Of a DNA stretch of 64,000 bases, positions 8,273 to 16,241 are shown piece after piece. Made by a program: the position numbers and the translations under genes. Under the pieces are notes generated by a model. That model saw only the letters and a list, made by a program, of their open reading frames with translations, was not told the origin of the DNA and did not search any database. Origin of the DNA: Poseidonibacter parvus (GTDB lineage: Bacteria > Campylobacterota > Campylobacteria > Campylobacterales > Arcobacteraceae); the NCBI RefSeq assembly GCF_001956695.1, contig NZ_CP019070.1, forward strand, positions 1,054,001 through 1,118,000. Reading direction: 5' to 3'. Numbering within the stretch: the first letter of the stretch is position 1; each line of letters starts with the position of its first letter.

Positions 8273-9814
8273 ATGATAATAGATACTTTAAAAGGTCAAG
8301 AAGACGACAATCAATATACAAATTTTAATTTCTTAGATAATGGAGGAATGGGATATGTTTATACTGCACATGATAATGTAAATAATCATGACGTAGCAGT
8401 AAAACTAATTGCTATTCCAAGAGAAGAAGTTGAAGATTTACTTTCAAGAGAACTTATTGTTTCTGAAGAACTTGCTTCTCCTTACTTAGTTGAAACTCAC
8501 TATTGTGATAAAACTACTATTCACGGCAATGACTATTTTTATATTGTTCAGAAATACTATCCAGAGGGAAACTTAATAAAAAGAATTAAAAAAGATATTC
8601 CTTACGATACTTGCATAAAAATGTTTTTAGATTTATTGGAAGGATTAAAAGTATTGCACACTAAAGTAATTCATAGAGATCTTAAACCTGGAAATATTTT
8701 AGTAAATAGTGACGATACTTTGCTTATTACTGATTTTGGTCTTGCAAAGTTTGTTGGAGAAAGAACTAAAACAAAATCATTCAAAGGTGCTGGTACTATT
8801 CCATATAAATCGCCTGAATGTTGGTTAATGCAAGATAATCAGATCCAAATGGATATTTACTCTTTAGGAATTATCTTTTATCAAATTCTTACAGGAGAGT
8901 TACCTTTTAACGGACAAACAGAACAAGAATGGCAAGATTTTCATATTTACGAACAATTACCAAATATTGACAATAAAAGACCTGGGGTTCCTGCAAAGGT
9001 GAAGCAAATTATTTCTAAAATGACAAATAAAAGAGCTAAAGAAAGATATGCTAATGTTGACGATATTATTAATGCTATTAATCAGTCTATTGAACAGGAA
9101 AAAGAAAGAAATGCTGTATTTGAAAGATTAGCTGAAAAAGGACATAAGAAGTCAGAAGAAACAAAACAAGCTGAACTTAAACAACAGCAAGAGCTAGAGA
9201 AAAAAGAAAAATTTAAAAAACTTGTAAAAATGCATATACAAGAATTAAAAGAGAAAATCAAATTACAAATTAAAGAATATAATTCTAGAGTTGAAGACAA
9301 TCATATAACATTCAGAGATAATGGATTAACACTTCGTTCTACAGCAGATAAGTTCAGTCTTAATTTAAATACTATGAGAGCTTTTTTTGAATTCTTTGAT
9401 TATGAAGCTATAAATGAATTTGAAAAAGATAAAATAGAAACCTCTAATATGGATCAAATTAGAAGACATGGAGGAATTATTGCTCAAACTTCAGATAGTA
9501 TTTTCAAACAAAAAAATATTGTATTTTTAGGAAAAGTATCTACAAACTATTTCAATCCTAAGATTAATGGAACATTAGGTTTTAATCTTGTACTTGTACT
9601 TGAACCAGGCGAAATTTATGCTGATTGGTATGTAGCTTCTTTTTATGATACAGGATTTTCTGATAGTAGTAAAAAAGAATATTGTTTAGACTTACAAGAA
9701 TTCTTAAATGAATTTCCTTTATGTTTTGTAATGCATACAGTTGCGGTAAACTATAAAGAATTAGAAGATTCACATATTCATAGAATTATTGAAGAGTTAA
9801 TTGAGTTTAGTTAA
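8273..9814 (+). CDS. Eukaryotic-like Ser/Thr protein kinase, 513 aa
   Basis: Kinase domain about residues 15-275: glycine loop DNGGMGYVY (22-30), VAVK Lys44, catalytic HRDLKPGN (134-141), DFG 154-156 and SPE 180-182. All catalytic residues are present. A Lys/Glu-rich coiled coil spans about 275-335, followed by an unassigned domain to 513. There is no membrane segment, so it is cytosolic and unlike PASTA-type kinases. AAAAGG precedes the ATG. Stand-alone Hanks-type kinases in islands (for example Stk2) can act in phage defence; that role here is inferred from context. Confidence 0.9.
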   Translation: MIIDTLKGQEDDNQYTNFNFLDNGGMGYVYTAHDNVNNHDVAVKLIAIPREEVEDLLSRELIVSEELASPYLVETHYCDKTTIHGNDYFYIVQKYYPEGNLIKRIKKDIPYDTCIKMFLDLLEGLKVLHTKVIHRDLKPGNILVNSDDTLLITDFGLAKFVGERTKTKSFKGAGTIPYKSPECWLMQDNQIQMDIYSLGIIFYQILTGELPFNGQTEQEWQDFHIYEQLPNIDNKRPGVPAKVKQIISKMTNKRAKERYANVDDIINAINQSIEQEKERNAVFERLAEKGHKKSEETKQAELKQQQELEKKEKFKKLVKMHIQELKEKIKLQIKEYNSRVEDNHITFRDNGLTLRSTADKFSLNLNTMRAFFEFFDYEAINEFEKDKIETSNMDQIRRHGGIIAQTSDSIFKQKNIVFLGKVSTNYFNPKINGTLGFNLVLVLEPGEIYADWYVASFYDTGFSDSSKKEYCLDLQEFLNEFPLCFVMHTVAVNYKELEDSHIHRIIEELIEFS

Positions 9815-9880
9815 ACTTACATTTCTAATATAAATAGTTTTATATAATAAGTTTTAGGACTCAGGTAACCTTCTTAATCT

Positions 9881-10009
9881 CTTAGGTTTGGAATTCTTGC
9901 AGATATGTCTAAATCTATAAAGGAGTTTATTGAGCATAGTGATATAAAAATTACTATGAGGTACATAAGATCTACAGATGAAGATTTGAAGAAATGTTTG
10001 ATTAGATAG
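9881..10009 (+). pseudogene. Tyrosine recombinase (integrase) C-terminal remnant
   Basis: The frame reads ...IKEFIEHSDIKITMRYIRST..., which aligns by eye with the integrase C-terminal pattern (LLGHSDIKTTMRYxH) holding the second His and the catalytic Tyr. Only the last 43 codons remain; an in-frame stop lies at 9875. It is evidence that an integrase once stood here. An ATG at 9905 has no clear ribosome binding site. Confidence 0.6.
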
Positions 10010-10092
10010 TAATAATTCTTTGAAATATGATAAAACAATCAATAGAGATATTATATTTTTGGATACAATTTAAAAAATTAAGGATAATTAAA

Positions 10093-11574
10093 ATGGATAT
10101 TTTTCTTCCCCCTTTTTGTGATATTTTAAATAATAATCACATACTTTTAGCTAGTTCAAACAGTAAAGAAAAAAAAGCAATAAATGATAAACTAATTAAT
10201 AAGCGTGAATTCATATTAAATGACACTCAAAATCAAAAGTGTTATATTGGTATGCTAGAAAATACATTTATAATTCATTTGACTGGTAGTTCTGGAATTT
10301 CGGCAACAGATTCTATTTCTAGATTAATTATTGAATATATATCAAATGACAAACTTCCAATTCCAGCATTTGCGATAATTGCCGGATTTTGTTGGGGTAA
10401 TCCAAATAATACGAAAAAAGGGGATATATTAATCTGCAATGAAATATATTCATTAAACTATAGAAAGGTTAATGCGCAGGGGAATAATTATAAAAAACTT
10501 GTTTTTAAGAGTAAATTCCAAATTGAAGAAGATATCGTATGCAGTTTAAATAATCAAATTAAAACTGGAAAGATGGTTAGTACCGAAAAGTTGTTTTCAT
10601 CTACAGGGAAAAGGGATGAAATTATAAAAAAATATCCAGATATCGTCGGCGGAGAGATGGAAGGATTTGGATGTATTCCAAATTTTCAGAAAAATTCTAT
10701 TCCTTGGTTAATTTTAAAAGCAGTATCTGATTTTGGAGATAATGACTATAATATGAATATACAAGCTGAAATGGCGCAGAATGCTGTTAATCAAATAACA
10801 AGTATTATTCAAATTATAAAAGATGATAATCAAATAAAATTAAACTTAGATAATGACTTTGTAAATATATTAACAGGAGATGTTTTAGAAGTTACAATAG
10901 ATAATATTTTAGGTGATGATTTAAACGACTATTTAAATGATATTATTGGTCCAATAATTGAACAAAAGTTAGAGATTTATTATGTAGAAAAAGATGAGAA
11001 TAATACTTTTATTAGATTATTCTGTGATTTGATTTTAGAGGTATTGCAAAATGCATTTAAGCATGCAGGTGCCGAAAAAGTTAGGGTAAACTTTTTTCAA
11101 ACTAAAATAACTATAATAGAAACGGGAGAAAGACATACCTTCCGTAACTTAGAGGAACTAGAAAGTGGTAAGGGTGGATTTAATGCATGGAGAAACATAC
11201 AAGAAAAATTTATTGATACTAATAAAGTAAGCTATTCGAGTAATAAGAAAAAACACGAATTTAAGTTAGATTCCTTAATAACTTATTTAAAAGATTTAAT
11301 TGAAAATTGTAAAGTATCAATAATCAAATCATCTATAGGTTCTAGTTTACCTGCAAAAAAAGTCATAAAATACAATAATACCTGTAAAGAAGTATATGTT
11401 GATGATACAAATGTAAGAATGTCATCAAGAAGACTTGCCTTAGCACGTGAAGTAAAAGATCTTTTAGATAAAGGCTTAAAAGTCTATCTTTTAGTTAATG
11501 ATGATCAAAATGCATTAATGTATAGAAATGTATTCAGTGAAAATATAAAGAATCTAAAAGTTGTGATTAAATAA
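10093..11574 (+). CDS. Nucleoside phosphorylase-GHKL ATPase fusion protein, 493 aa
   Basis: Residues about 15-240 form a PNP/MTAN-type phosphorylase or nucleosidase domain: TGSSGIS near 64, GGEMEGFG at 186-193 (ribose-binding Glu-Met-Glu) and KAVSDFGD at 209-216 (base-binding Asp). Residues about 300-395 resemble a GHKL ATPase: N-box ILEVLQNAFKHAG (314-326), IETGE near 342 and glycine loop GKGG near 360. The C-terminal 100 residues are unassigned. No phosphoacceptor His box or receiver is visible. I place the start at 10093, after AAGGA, rather than an upstream ATG. PNP domains act as nucleotide-depleting effectors in some defence systems, such as Detocs. Confidence 0.75.
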   Translation: MDIFLPPFCDILNNNHILLASSNSKEKKAINDKLINKREFILNDTQNQKCYIGMLENTFIIHLTGSSGISATDSISRLIIEYISNDKLPIPAFAIIAGFCWGNPNNTKKGDILICNEIYSLNYRKVNAQGNNYKKLVFKSKFQIEEDIVCSLNNQIKTGKMVSTEKLFSSTGKRDEIIKKYPDIVGGEMEGFGCIPNFQKNSIPWLILKAVSDFGDNDYNMNIQAEMAQNAVNQITSIIQIIKDDNQIKLNLDNDFVNILTGDVLEVTIDNILGDDLNDYLNDIIGPIIEQKLEIYYVEKDENNTFIRLFCDLILEVLQNAFKHAGAEKVRVNFFQTKITIIETGERHTFRNLEELESGKGGFNAWRNIQEKFIDTNKVSYSSNKKKHEFKLDSLITYLKDLIENCKVSIIKSSIGSSLPAKKVIKYNNTCKEVYVDDTNVRMSSRRLALAREVKDLLDKGLKVYLLVNDDQNALMYRNVFSENIKNLKVVIK

Positions 11575-11686
11575 CTTCTATTAATTTAGTTTAAATAATA
11601 TTTGATTAAAACACTCAAATTAATATATTTTATGTGCTTTTTTATATCTATCTAATCAAGTTCACCATAATATCCTTGTCCCATAA

Positions 11687-11836
11687 CCTCTTACATTTGG
11701 GACAAAGTCAGTTGTTACATGCTTTACATGTTCCACAAAGTGTTCAAAAAGTAAAAATTGCAAAGTTCCACAAAGCTTAAGAAGATATGGAACAAAAATT
11801 ACAAGCATATATTTTTATCCAAATGATGTACTTTGA
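11687..11836 (+). pseudogene. Cys-rich zinc-ribbon-like remnant
   Basis: A start-less frame ending in TGA reads PLTFGTKSVVTCFTCSTKCSKSK and onward, with CxxC and further Cys residues. It begins with the same P-L-x-F-G-T block as the remnant at 6810. The rest of 11575-11874 shows no other gene or clear signal. Confidence 0.4.
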
Positions 11837-11874
11837 TATTTTATGTTAACTTATTTTTTAAAGTACACAAGAGT

Positions 11875-12429
11875 TTAGCTTCTATTTAAACTATCAATCA
11901 AAGTACTTCTTTTTACATTAAATGTCCTACATATTGCAGCTTTACTCATACCATCATCCAAAGCTTTTTTTATTGCAATTAATTTTTCATCATCTATTGT
12001 TCTTGGTCTTCCACCTCTTACTCCTCTTTTTTTAGCAGCTTCTAATCCAGCTTTAACTCGTTCTTGTATTAAAGATCGTTCAAATTGAGCTAGTGCTCCA
12101 AATATGTGGAAGAATAGTTCTCCTGATGCTGTTGTTGTGTCCATCCCTTCAGTAATTGATACAAATGATATATTTCTATTTTTTAAAGAAGTAATTACAC
12201 TAATTAGATGAGCTAAGCTTCTTCCTAATCTATCTAGTTTCCAAACAACTAAAGTATCTCCTTCTTTTAAAAATTCAATTGCTTTATCTAGACCAACTCT
12301 TTTATCTTTTGATCCAGATGTTTTATCAGAAAATATATTTCTTTCATCAACACCATATTTAATTAGTGCATCTTTTTGTAAATTCAAATTCTGATCATCT
12401 GTTGATACTCTTATATATCCTATTAGCAT
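11875..12429 (-). CDS. Serine recombinase (resolvase/invertase family), 184 aa
   Basis: Catalyses site-specific recombination through an active-site Ser. The N-terminal catalytic domain starts MLIGYIRVSTDDQN, with the nucleophile in RVST, followed by LDRLGRS and the ALAQFERSLIQERVKAGL dimerisation helix. A C-terminal HTH (MSKAAICRTFNVKRSTL) binds DNA. Length is normal for Tn3-resolvase/Hin proteins. I choose the start at 12429, which begins at the conserved MLIGY and follows AAAGGGG. Repeats just upstream may be its site. No invertible segment or transposon ends are evident nearby. Confidence 0.95.
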   Translation of the reverse strand: MLIGYIRVSTDDQNLNLQKDALIKYGVDERNIFSDKTSGSKDKRVGLDKAIEFLKEGDTLVVWKLDRLGRSLAHLISVITSLKNRNISFVSITEGMDTTTASGELFFHIFGALAQFERSLIQERVKAGLEAAKKRGVRGGRPRTIDDEKLIAIKKALDDGMSKAAICRTFNVKRSTLIDSLNRS

Positions 12430-12448
12430 ACGAAAAACCCCTTTACTA

Positions 12449-12490
12449 TAGTATTCGTATTGTATCACAATCCGATAGTATTTATCGTAT
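12449..12490. promoter_or_regulatory. Candidate resolvase-binding (res/operator) repeats
   Basis: Two similar boxes, TAGTATTCGTAT (12449-12460) and TAGTATTTATCGTAT (12476-12490), lie 20-60 bp upstream of the resolvase start. Paired repeats at this position are typical of res sites that also serve as operators. The assignment rests on position and repetition only. Confidence 0.45.
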
Positions 12491-12691
12491 ATTATTTAGG
12501 TGTTTTTTTAAATGTTTATAGATTTTTCAAGAGGGTGTCGAAAAACAGATGTTTTCCATTTGTTTAACTATTTTTAATTTTAGATATAAATTAATAATTT
12601 GATGTAAAGTTTACTAATAATTTTTACTTGTGATGTCTTTTAATTCTTATTCTTTTTTAAATTATATTTATATTAATTTCAATTGATTTTT

Positions 12692-12780
12692 TGTCAAGAA
12701 TGTGGAACAGAAGACAATAATAGAAATAGTATATATACTTAATGTGGCTTAGAATTTAATAGTGGAGGGGTAACAACATG
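12692..12780 (+). pseudogene. Degenerate zinc-ribbon remnant
   Basis: The frame CQECGTEDNNRNSIYT*CGLEF matches the common zinc-ribbon pattern CxxCGTEN...CxxCG, with a stop in place of a residue in the second knuckle and Thr in place of its first Cys. There is no start codon. The rest of 12491-12890 holds nothing else I can identify. Confidence 0.45.
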
Positions 12781-12890
12781 AACTCATACTAAAAGTCTTA
12801 TTTATTATGGACAGTTTATGTAAAGAATAAGTAATCAAAAAACTCTGTTAAGTAAATTAGAAATTACTATATTCTTACATATAGAAGTTA

Positions 12891-13721
12891 TTATAAAATT
12901 CTTTGAAAAAGTTTTTTCGGTAATTTATTTCTTCTTATCAACTGTTCTGGAATTTCAGTATCATTGTATGGTTCAGTTTCTACTGAACGAAAAGCGTGAG
13001 AAATTGAATTTTTAATAAAGATGATTTCTTCATCATTTTCTTCAACTAACTCAAGAATATATTCTATTAAATTGTTATGCTCATAATCTTTTAGCAGTTC
13101 TTTGATAATATCATTAGGAACATTATGTGAAAGATAATGAACTGACATCTTTAATATAAAAATCATAATTGATAATAAAATATTTTGTGCATCATTTTTG
13201 TTAAATTTTCTTATATCATGAATACAATCAAATATTGTAAATTCAATAATTTGTTTAGTGTTATAAACCTGGTATGTCTTTGATTTTTGTGTTTGATTAT
13301 GTGAACCTCTTGTATTAATTGTTATAACTATTGCGGTTGGATCAATAATCATTAATTCATTATCATTTATCATTATCAGAAAATCATAAAATTTTGAATG
13401 AAAGGGTTCATTTATCCATAAGTTTTCAATGACTACCCTTTTATATAAATATTCAATTTCATCAAGACCTTCTTTTTTAGGGTGATATAATAAATATTTA
13501 ATTTTATTTACATTAAGTTGATAGAATTGTTCTGGTTTTTCTTCTGGTTTTCCATCATTTTCTTTTGTAAGAATTTCTAGGTTCTCTACCTCTTCTGGTT
13601 CTTCTTGATGTTTCTCTTCCTGAGAAACATCTTTTTGTTTATCTTTTCTAGAGAAAGATAATAATTTATATGCTATGTATAATATGAATATAACAATAGA
13701 TAATATTATCAATGTAATCAC
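12891..13721 (-). CDS. Hypothetical single-pass membrane protein, 276 aa
   Basis: Last gene of a leftward four-gene operon. Residues 2-20 form one hydrophobic helix, followed by a Lys/Glu/Pro-rich linker (about 25-65) and a soluble domain of unknown family containing IMINDNELMIIDPTAIVI and IEFTIFDCIHDIR. GTG is the likely start; AAGGA seven bases upstream sits inside the last codons of the preceding gene. The layout suggests an N-terminally anchored cytoplasmic protein. I do not recognise the family. Confidence 0.75.
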   Translation of the reverse strand: MITLIILSIVIFILYIAYKLLSFSRKDKQKDVSQEEKHQEEPEEVENLEILTKENDGKPEEKPEQFYQLNVNKIKYLLYHPKKEGLDEIEYLYKRVVIENLWINEPFHSKFYDFLIMINDNELMIIDPTAIVITINTRGSHNQTQKSKTYQVYNTKQIIEFTIFDCIHDIRKFNKNDAQNILLSIMIFILKMSVHYLSHNVPNDIIKELLKDYEHNNLIEYILELVEENDEEIIFIKNSISHAFRSVETEPYNDTEIPEQLIRRNKLPKKLFQRIL

Positions 13722-13725
13722 AGAA

Positions 13726-14199
13726 CTATCCTTCTAAAAGTTGATTTTTATGTAATACTTTTGACAAAATCTGAGGTGTGAATTTAAATTCTTTTTCAAG
13801 AACACTGGCAACTGAATAACCTAAAAATGCAAGGTTAAATATCTTATACATTGCTTTTGCTTCTGATCTTGAAATAAAAATATTCTTTTCATTATTATGT
13901 ATTAATTTCAAATTTTTTATTTTTTTATATTCCGTAATATCTAGGTACTTATTTTGATTATTACCAAAATCAAATAAACTTAATTCTTCCATGAAGTGTA
14001 TGGTGTCAGCAAATGTTGACGTTAATATTTCATTTTCCACAATGACCAATTCATTTCGTATAAATTTTTTATTCAATTCATAATTTTCCTCAAAAACATG
14101 AAGCAAAAATATATTTTTATCAAGATTTAATGCAACTTTCATAATTTTTAATTTACCTCCAGATTCATCATTTATTGTTAATAATTTATCATATGCCAT
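13726..14199 (-). CDS. Hypothetical protein, 157 aa
   Basis: Third gene of the leftward operon; its stop lies 4 bp before the next start and its ATG follows AAGGA. It is a soluble protein with no signal peptide. The C-terminal part (SVASVLEKEFKFTPQILSKVLHKNQ) could be an HTH-like helical region, but this is weak. No family is recognised. Tight spacing implies co-expression with the flanking proteins. Confidence 0.7.
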   Translation of the reverse strand: MAYDKLLTINDESGGKLKIMKVALNLDKNIFLLHVFEENYELNKKFIRNELVIVENEILTSTFADTIHFMEELSLFDFGNNQNKYLDITEYKKIKNLKLIHNNEKNIFISRSEAKAMYKIFNLAFLGYSVASVLEKEFKFTPQILSKVLHKNQLLEG

Positions 14200-14203
14200 T
14201 TAA

Positions 14204-14662
14204 TTATCCTTTTTTATTATTATTTTCTATCTCATTCCACATTTCATAAATTGTAGAATAGGAAACATTCAATCTGTGATATTTCAAAAAATATTTAGAA
14301 ATATCCCTAAAGCTCATCTTTTGTTCAATTTTTAAAGAACGAACTATTGACCAAAGTGCTAGTATTTTTTCCCTTTTTACATTTGACTTAATGTTTTCTG
14401 CTCTAAACTTTAAAACATTCAGATTTGTGGTACTAAGACTTTTTTCAACATCATTGATTGCTAAAATTAAAGAGCATAACGTTAAAACTGAATTATCAAC
14501 TTCTCCATGAATACTATTTAACTTATAAAACAATTGTTTTTGATAATAAAGTATCTTTAGTTTTGTAGTAATATCTACTTTTGCAAATAGTCTCAGTTTC
14601 TGATTTTGCATTTTAATTGTCATTTTTGTCAATTTTTCACAATTAATTTGATTTTGTTTCAT
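14204..14662 (-). CDS. Hypothetical protein with C-terminal HTH-like region, 152 aa
   Basis: Second gene of the leftward operon, preceded by AAAGGAG. Lys-rich N-terminus, then helices. The C-terminus (MSFRDISKYFLKYHRLNVSYSTIYEMWNEIE) has the shape of a helix-turn-helix, with DIS-KYF then VSYSTIYEMW. It may bind DNA as a regulator or replication-type protein of a mobile element. The exact family is unknown. Confidence 0.7.
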   Translation of the reverse strand: MKQNQINCEKLTKMTIKMQNQKLRLFAKVDITTKLKILYYQKQLFYKLNSIHGEVDNSVLTLCSLILAINDVEKSLSTTNLNVLKFRAENIKSNVKREKILALWSIVRSLKIEQKMSFRDISKYFLKYHRLNVSYSTIYEMWNEIENNNKKG

Positions 14663-14687
14663 TTATATATTTTCTCCTTTCTTTTGA

Positions 14688-14990
14688 TTAATTTACAACT
14701 TTTATTGTATTTGCCAAATGCTCTGCGACCCCTTGAACAGGGAATAGATAACTAGCTTTTTTCCCATTTGAGCTTCTAATGTATGGAGGGATATTAAGTG
14801 ATTGTAATATCCTTCTGTCAATGCTTTGTGTTGATATTTTTAGCACTTCAGATAATTCATTTTTTGTTAATGTAAAGCCGTATTTAAAGTAAAGTAAAAC
14901 AATATATTTATCTAGAACGCTCTGTATTTCAGATAAAGTTTTAGTTAGTTCTAACTGTTCTTTATTAAGCTTTTTAATATCAAATTTAAT
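14688..14990 (-). CDS. Small HTH DNA-binding protein with apparent ATT start, 100 aa
   Basis: A clean 100-codon frame ends at TAA 14688. It contains a helix-turn-helix (FTLTKNELSEVLKISTQSIDRRIL) followed by LNIPPYIRSSNGKKASYLFPVQGVAEHL, resembling excisionase or winged-helix proteins that read a single DNA site. No ATG, GTG or TTG lies before the HTH. AAAAGGAG sits 5 bases before an ATT at 14988-14990, the best start. The alternative is a gene that lost its start. It heads the leftward operon, 25 bp before the next gene, and faces palindromes that it may bind. Confidence 0.65.
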   Translation of the reverse strand: MKFDIKKLNKEQLELTKTLSEIQSVLDKYIVLLYFKYGFTLTKNELSEVLKISTQSIDRRILQSLNIPPYIRSSNGKKASYLFPVQGVAEHLANTIKVVN

Positions 14991-15017
14991 ATTCTCTCCT
15001 TTTGTATATTGATGTAA

Positions 15018-15029
15018 TTAATCGATTAA
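15018..15029. promoter_or_regulatory. Perfect 12-bp palindrome in divergent intergenic region
   Basis: TTAATCGATTAA lies just upstream of the leftward HTH operon. It is a candidate operator for the HTH or WYL protein encoded on either side. Confidence 0.4.
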
Positions 15030-15051
15030 CTATTGAAATTGTAGAATATTA

Positions 15052-15073
15052 TATATGCAGAATATTGCGTATA
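15052..15073. promoter_or_regulatory. 22-bp imperfect palindrome, candidate operator
   Basis: Arms TATATGCA and TGCGTATA (7 of 8 positions symmetric) flank a 6-bp spacer. It lies between the divergent HTH operon and the WYL-metallopeptidase operon, a typical place for a shared repressor site. Confidence 0.45.
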
Positions 15074-15219
15074 TAATTTGCTATCAAGAATTATTACTAT
15101 TTAATCTATATTTTAATCTACAGAAAAGAATTTTAAAAGATATGTTGATAAGTTATTTTTGCTATTTAAAAAAATTTGATTAAGTGATATTATTTCATAT
15201 CAAGAAGGAGTATCAAAAT

Positions 15220-16236
15220 ATGAAATTAAATAACAAATATTTAAATTTAAAAAAAATTTTAGAAATTTATAATGAAAGATATGCAAGAAGAGAAGAATTA
15301 GAAGATGAACTTGATCTTTCAAAAGATCAAGTTGGCAGAATAATTACTTTATTAAAAAAAATGAATATATTTGAAAATTTTGAAAAAGGTAATAATAAAA
15401 TAAGCGAAAACTTATATAATAAAAGTATTTTTAATTCAAAAGAGTTTAATATTGCATTATTAGCATCTTTAGCATATGTAGAAGAAGATAAATCAAAAGA
15501 AATTATTAAATACTTTTTTAAAGATACAATAAAAAACTTAACTTTTGCAATAACAAATAACTATTCACGAAACTTTCAAGAGAATATTATTAAACTTATA
15601 GACGAAAGTAAATATAACATTTTTGCAAGTATCATAAAAGATAATAATAATACTTCAAAAACCTGTTGTAATGTTTCATTTATTGAATCAGAAAGAAGAG
15701 AAAATATAATACCATTAGAATTTTTTATATTTGATGATAGCTGGTTTATTTGTGCATATTTTGTAAAAAATAAAAAAATTGATATCATCGACACAAAAAA
15801 TATAGAAAGTGCTATTCGAGTAGATTATAATTTTTCTGATTACATTAATATATCCGATGTTGATAAATGTATTAAACGTTATATTTCTGAAAAAAATATA
15901 ATGACTGAAGAACTAGTACTTTTACGATTAAACCCCACTACACTAAGTTTATTAGTTGAATTTGATTTAATTTCAAGCTACGAGATATTTGAAAATAGAA
16001 ATAATGATAATGAAAAATTATTTTTATTAAATATAAATAGATCTAGTGATGAATTATCGAAAATTAATATTGATAACTTAATATCAAATATTGATACTCC
16101 TGAAGATTTAATTGAAAATAAAAGAATAGTTTTTTATGAAGAAGATACAAAAAGTTATATTATTAAAACAAAATTAAGCAAATCAAAATTGAAGTTTATT
16201 TTAAATGCTTTTGATAATATTCAACAAATAAAGTAA
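15220..16236 (+). CDS. WYL-domain transcriptional regulator, 338 aa
   Basis: N-terminal winged HTH (about 15-50: RREELEDELDLSKDQVGRII) followed by a WYL-type sensor domain. The core IIPLEFFIFDDSWFICAYFVKNKKIDIIDTKNIESA (around residues 165-200; part of it shown) fits the P-L-x(n)-W-Y-L pattern with F/C variations. WYL regulators often control defence and mobile elements and sense nucleic-acid ligands. AGGAG precedes the ATG at 15220; an upstream start at 15184 has no such signal. It is followed after 5 bp by a metallopeptidase gene, so the two act together. Confidence 0.7.
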   Translation: MKLNNKYLNLKKILEIYNERYARREELEDELDLSKDQVGRIITLLKKMNIFENFEKGNNKISENLYNKSIFNSKEFNIALLASLAYVEEDKSKEIIKYFFKDTIKNLTFAITNNYSRNFQENIIKLIDESKYNIFASIIKDNNNTSKTCCNVSFIESERRENIIPLEFFIFDDSWFICAYFVKNKKIDIIDTKNIESAIRVDYNFSDYINISDVDKCIKRYISEKNIMTEELVLLRLNPTTLSLLVEFDLISSYEIFENRNNDNEKLFLLNINRSSDELSKINIDNLISNIDTPEDLIENKRIVFYEEDTKSYIIKTKLSKSKLKFILNAFDNIQQIK

Positions 16237-16241
16237 TTTAT

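Noticed and set aside
12525-12560. GGGTGTCGAAAAACA sequence resembling some insertion-sequence ends
   Set aside because: No second matching end, target duplication or transposase was visible.
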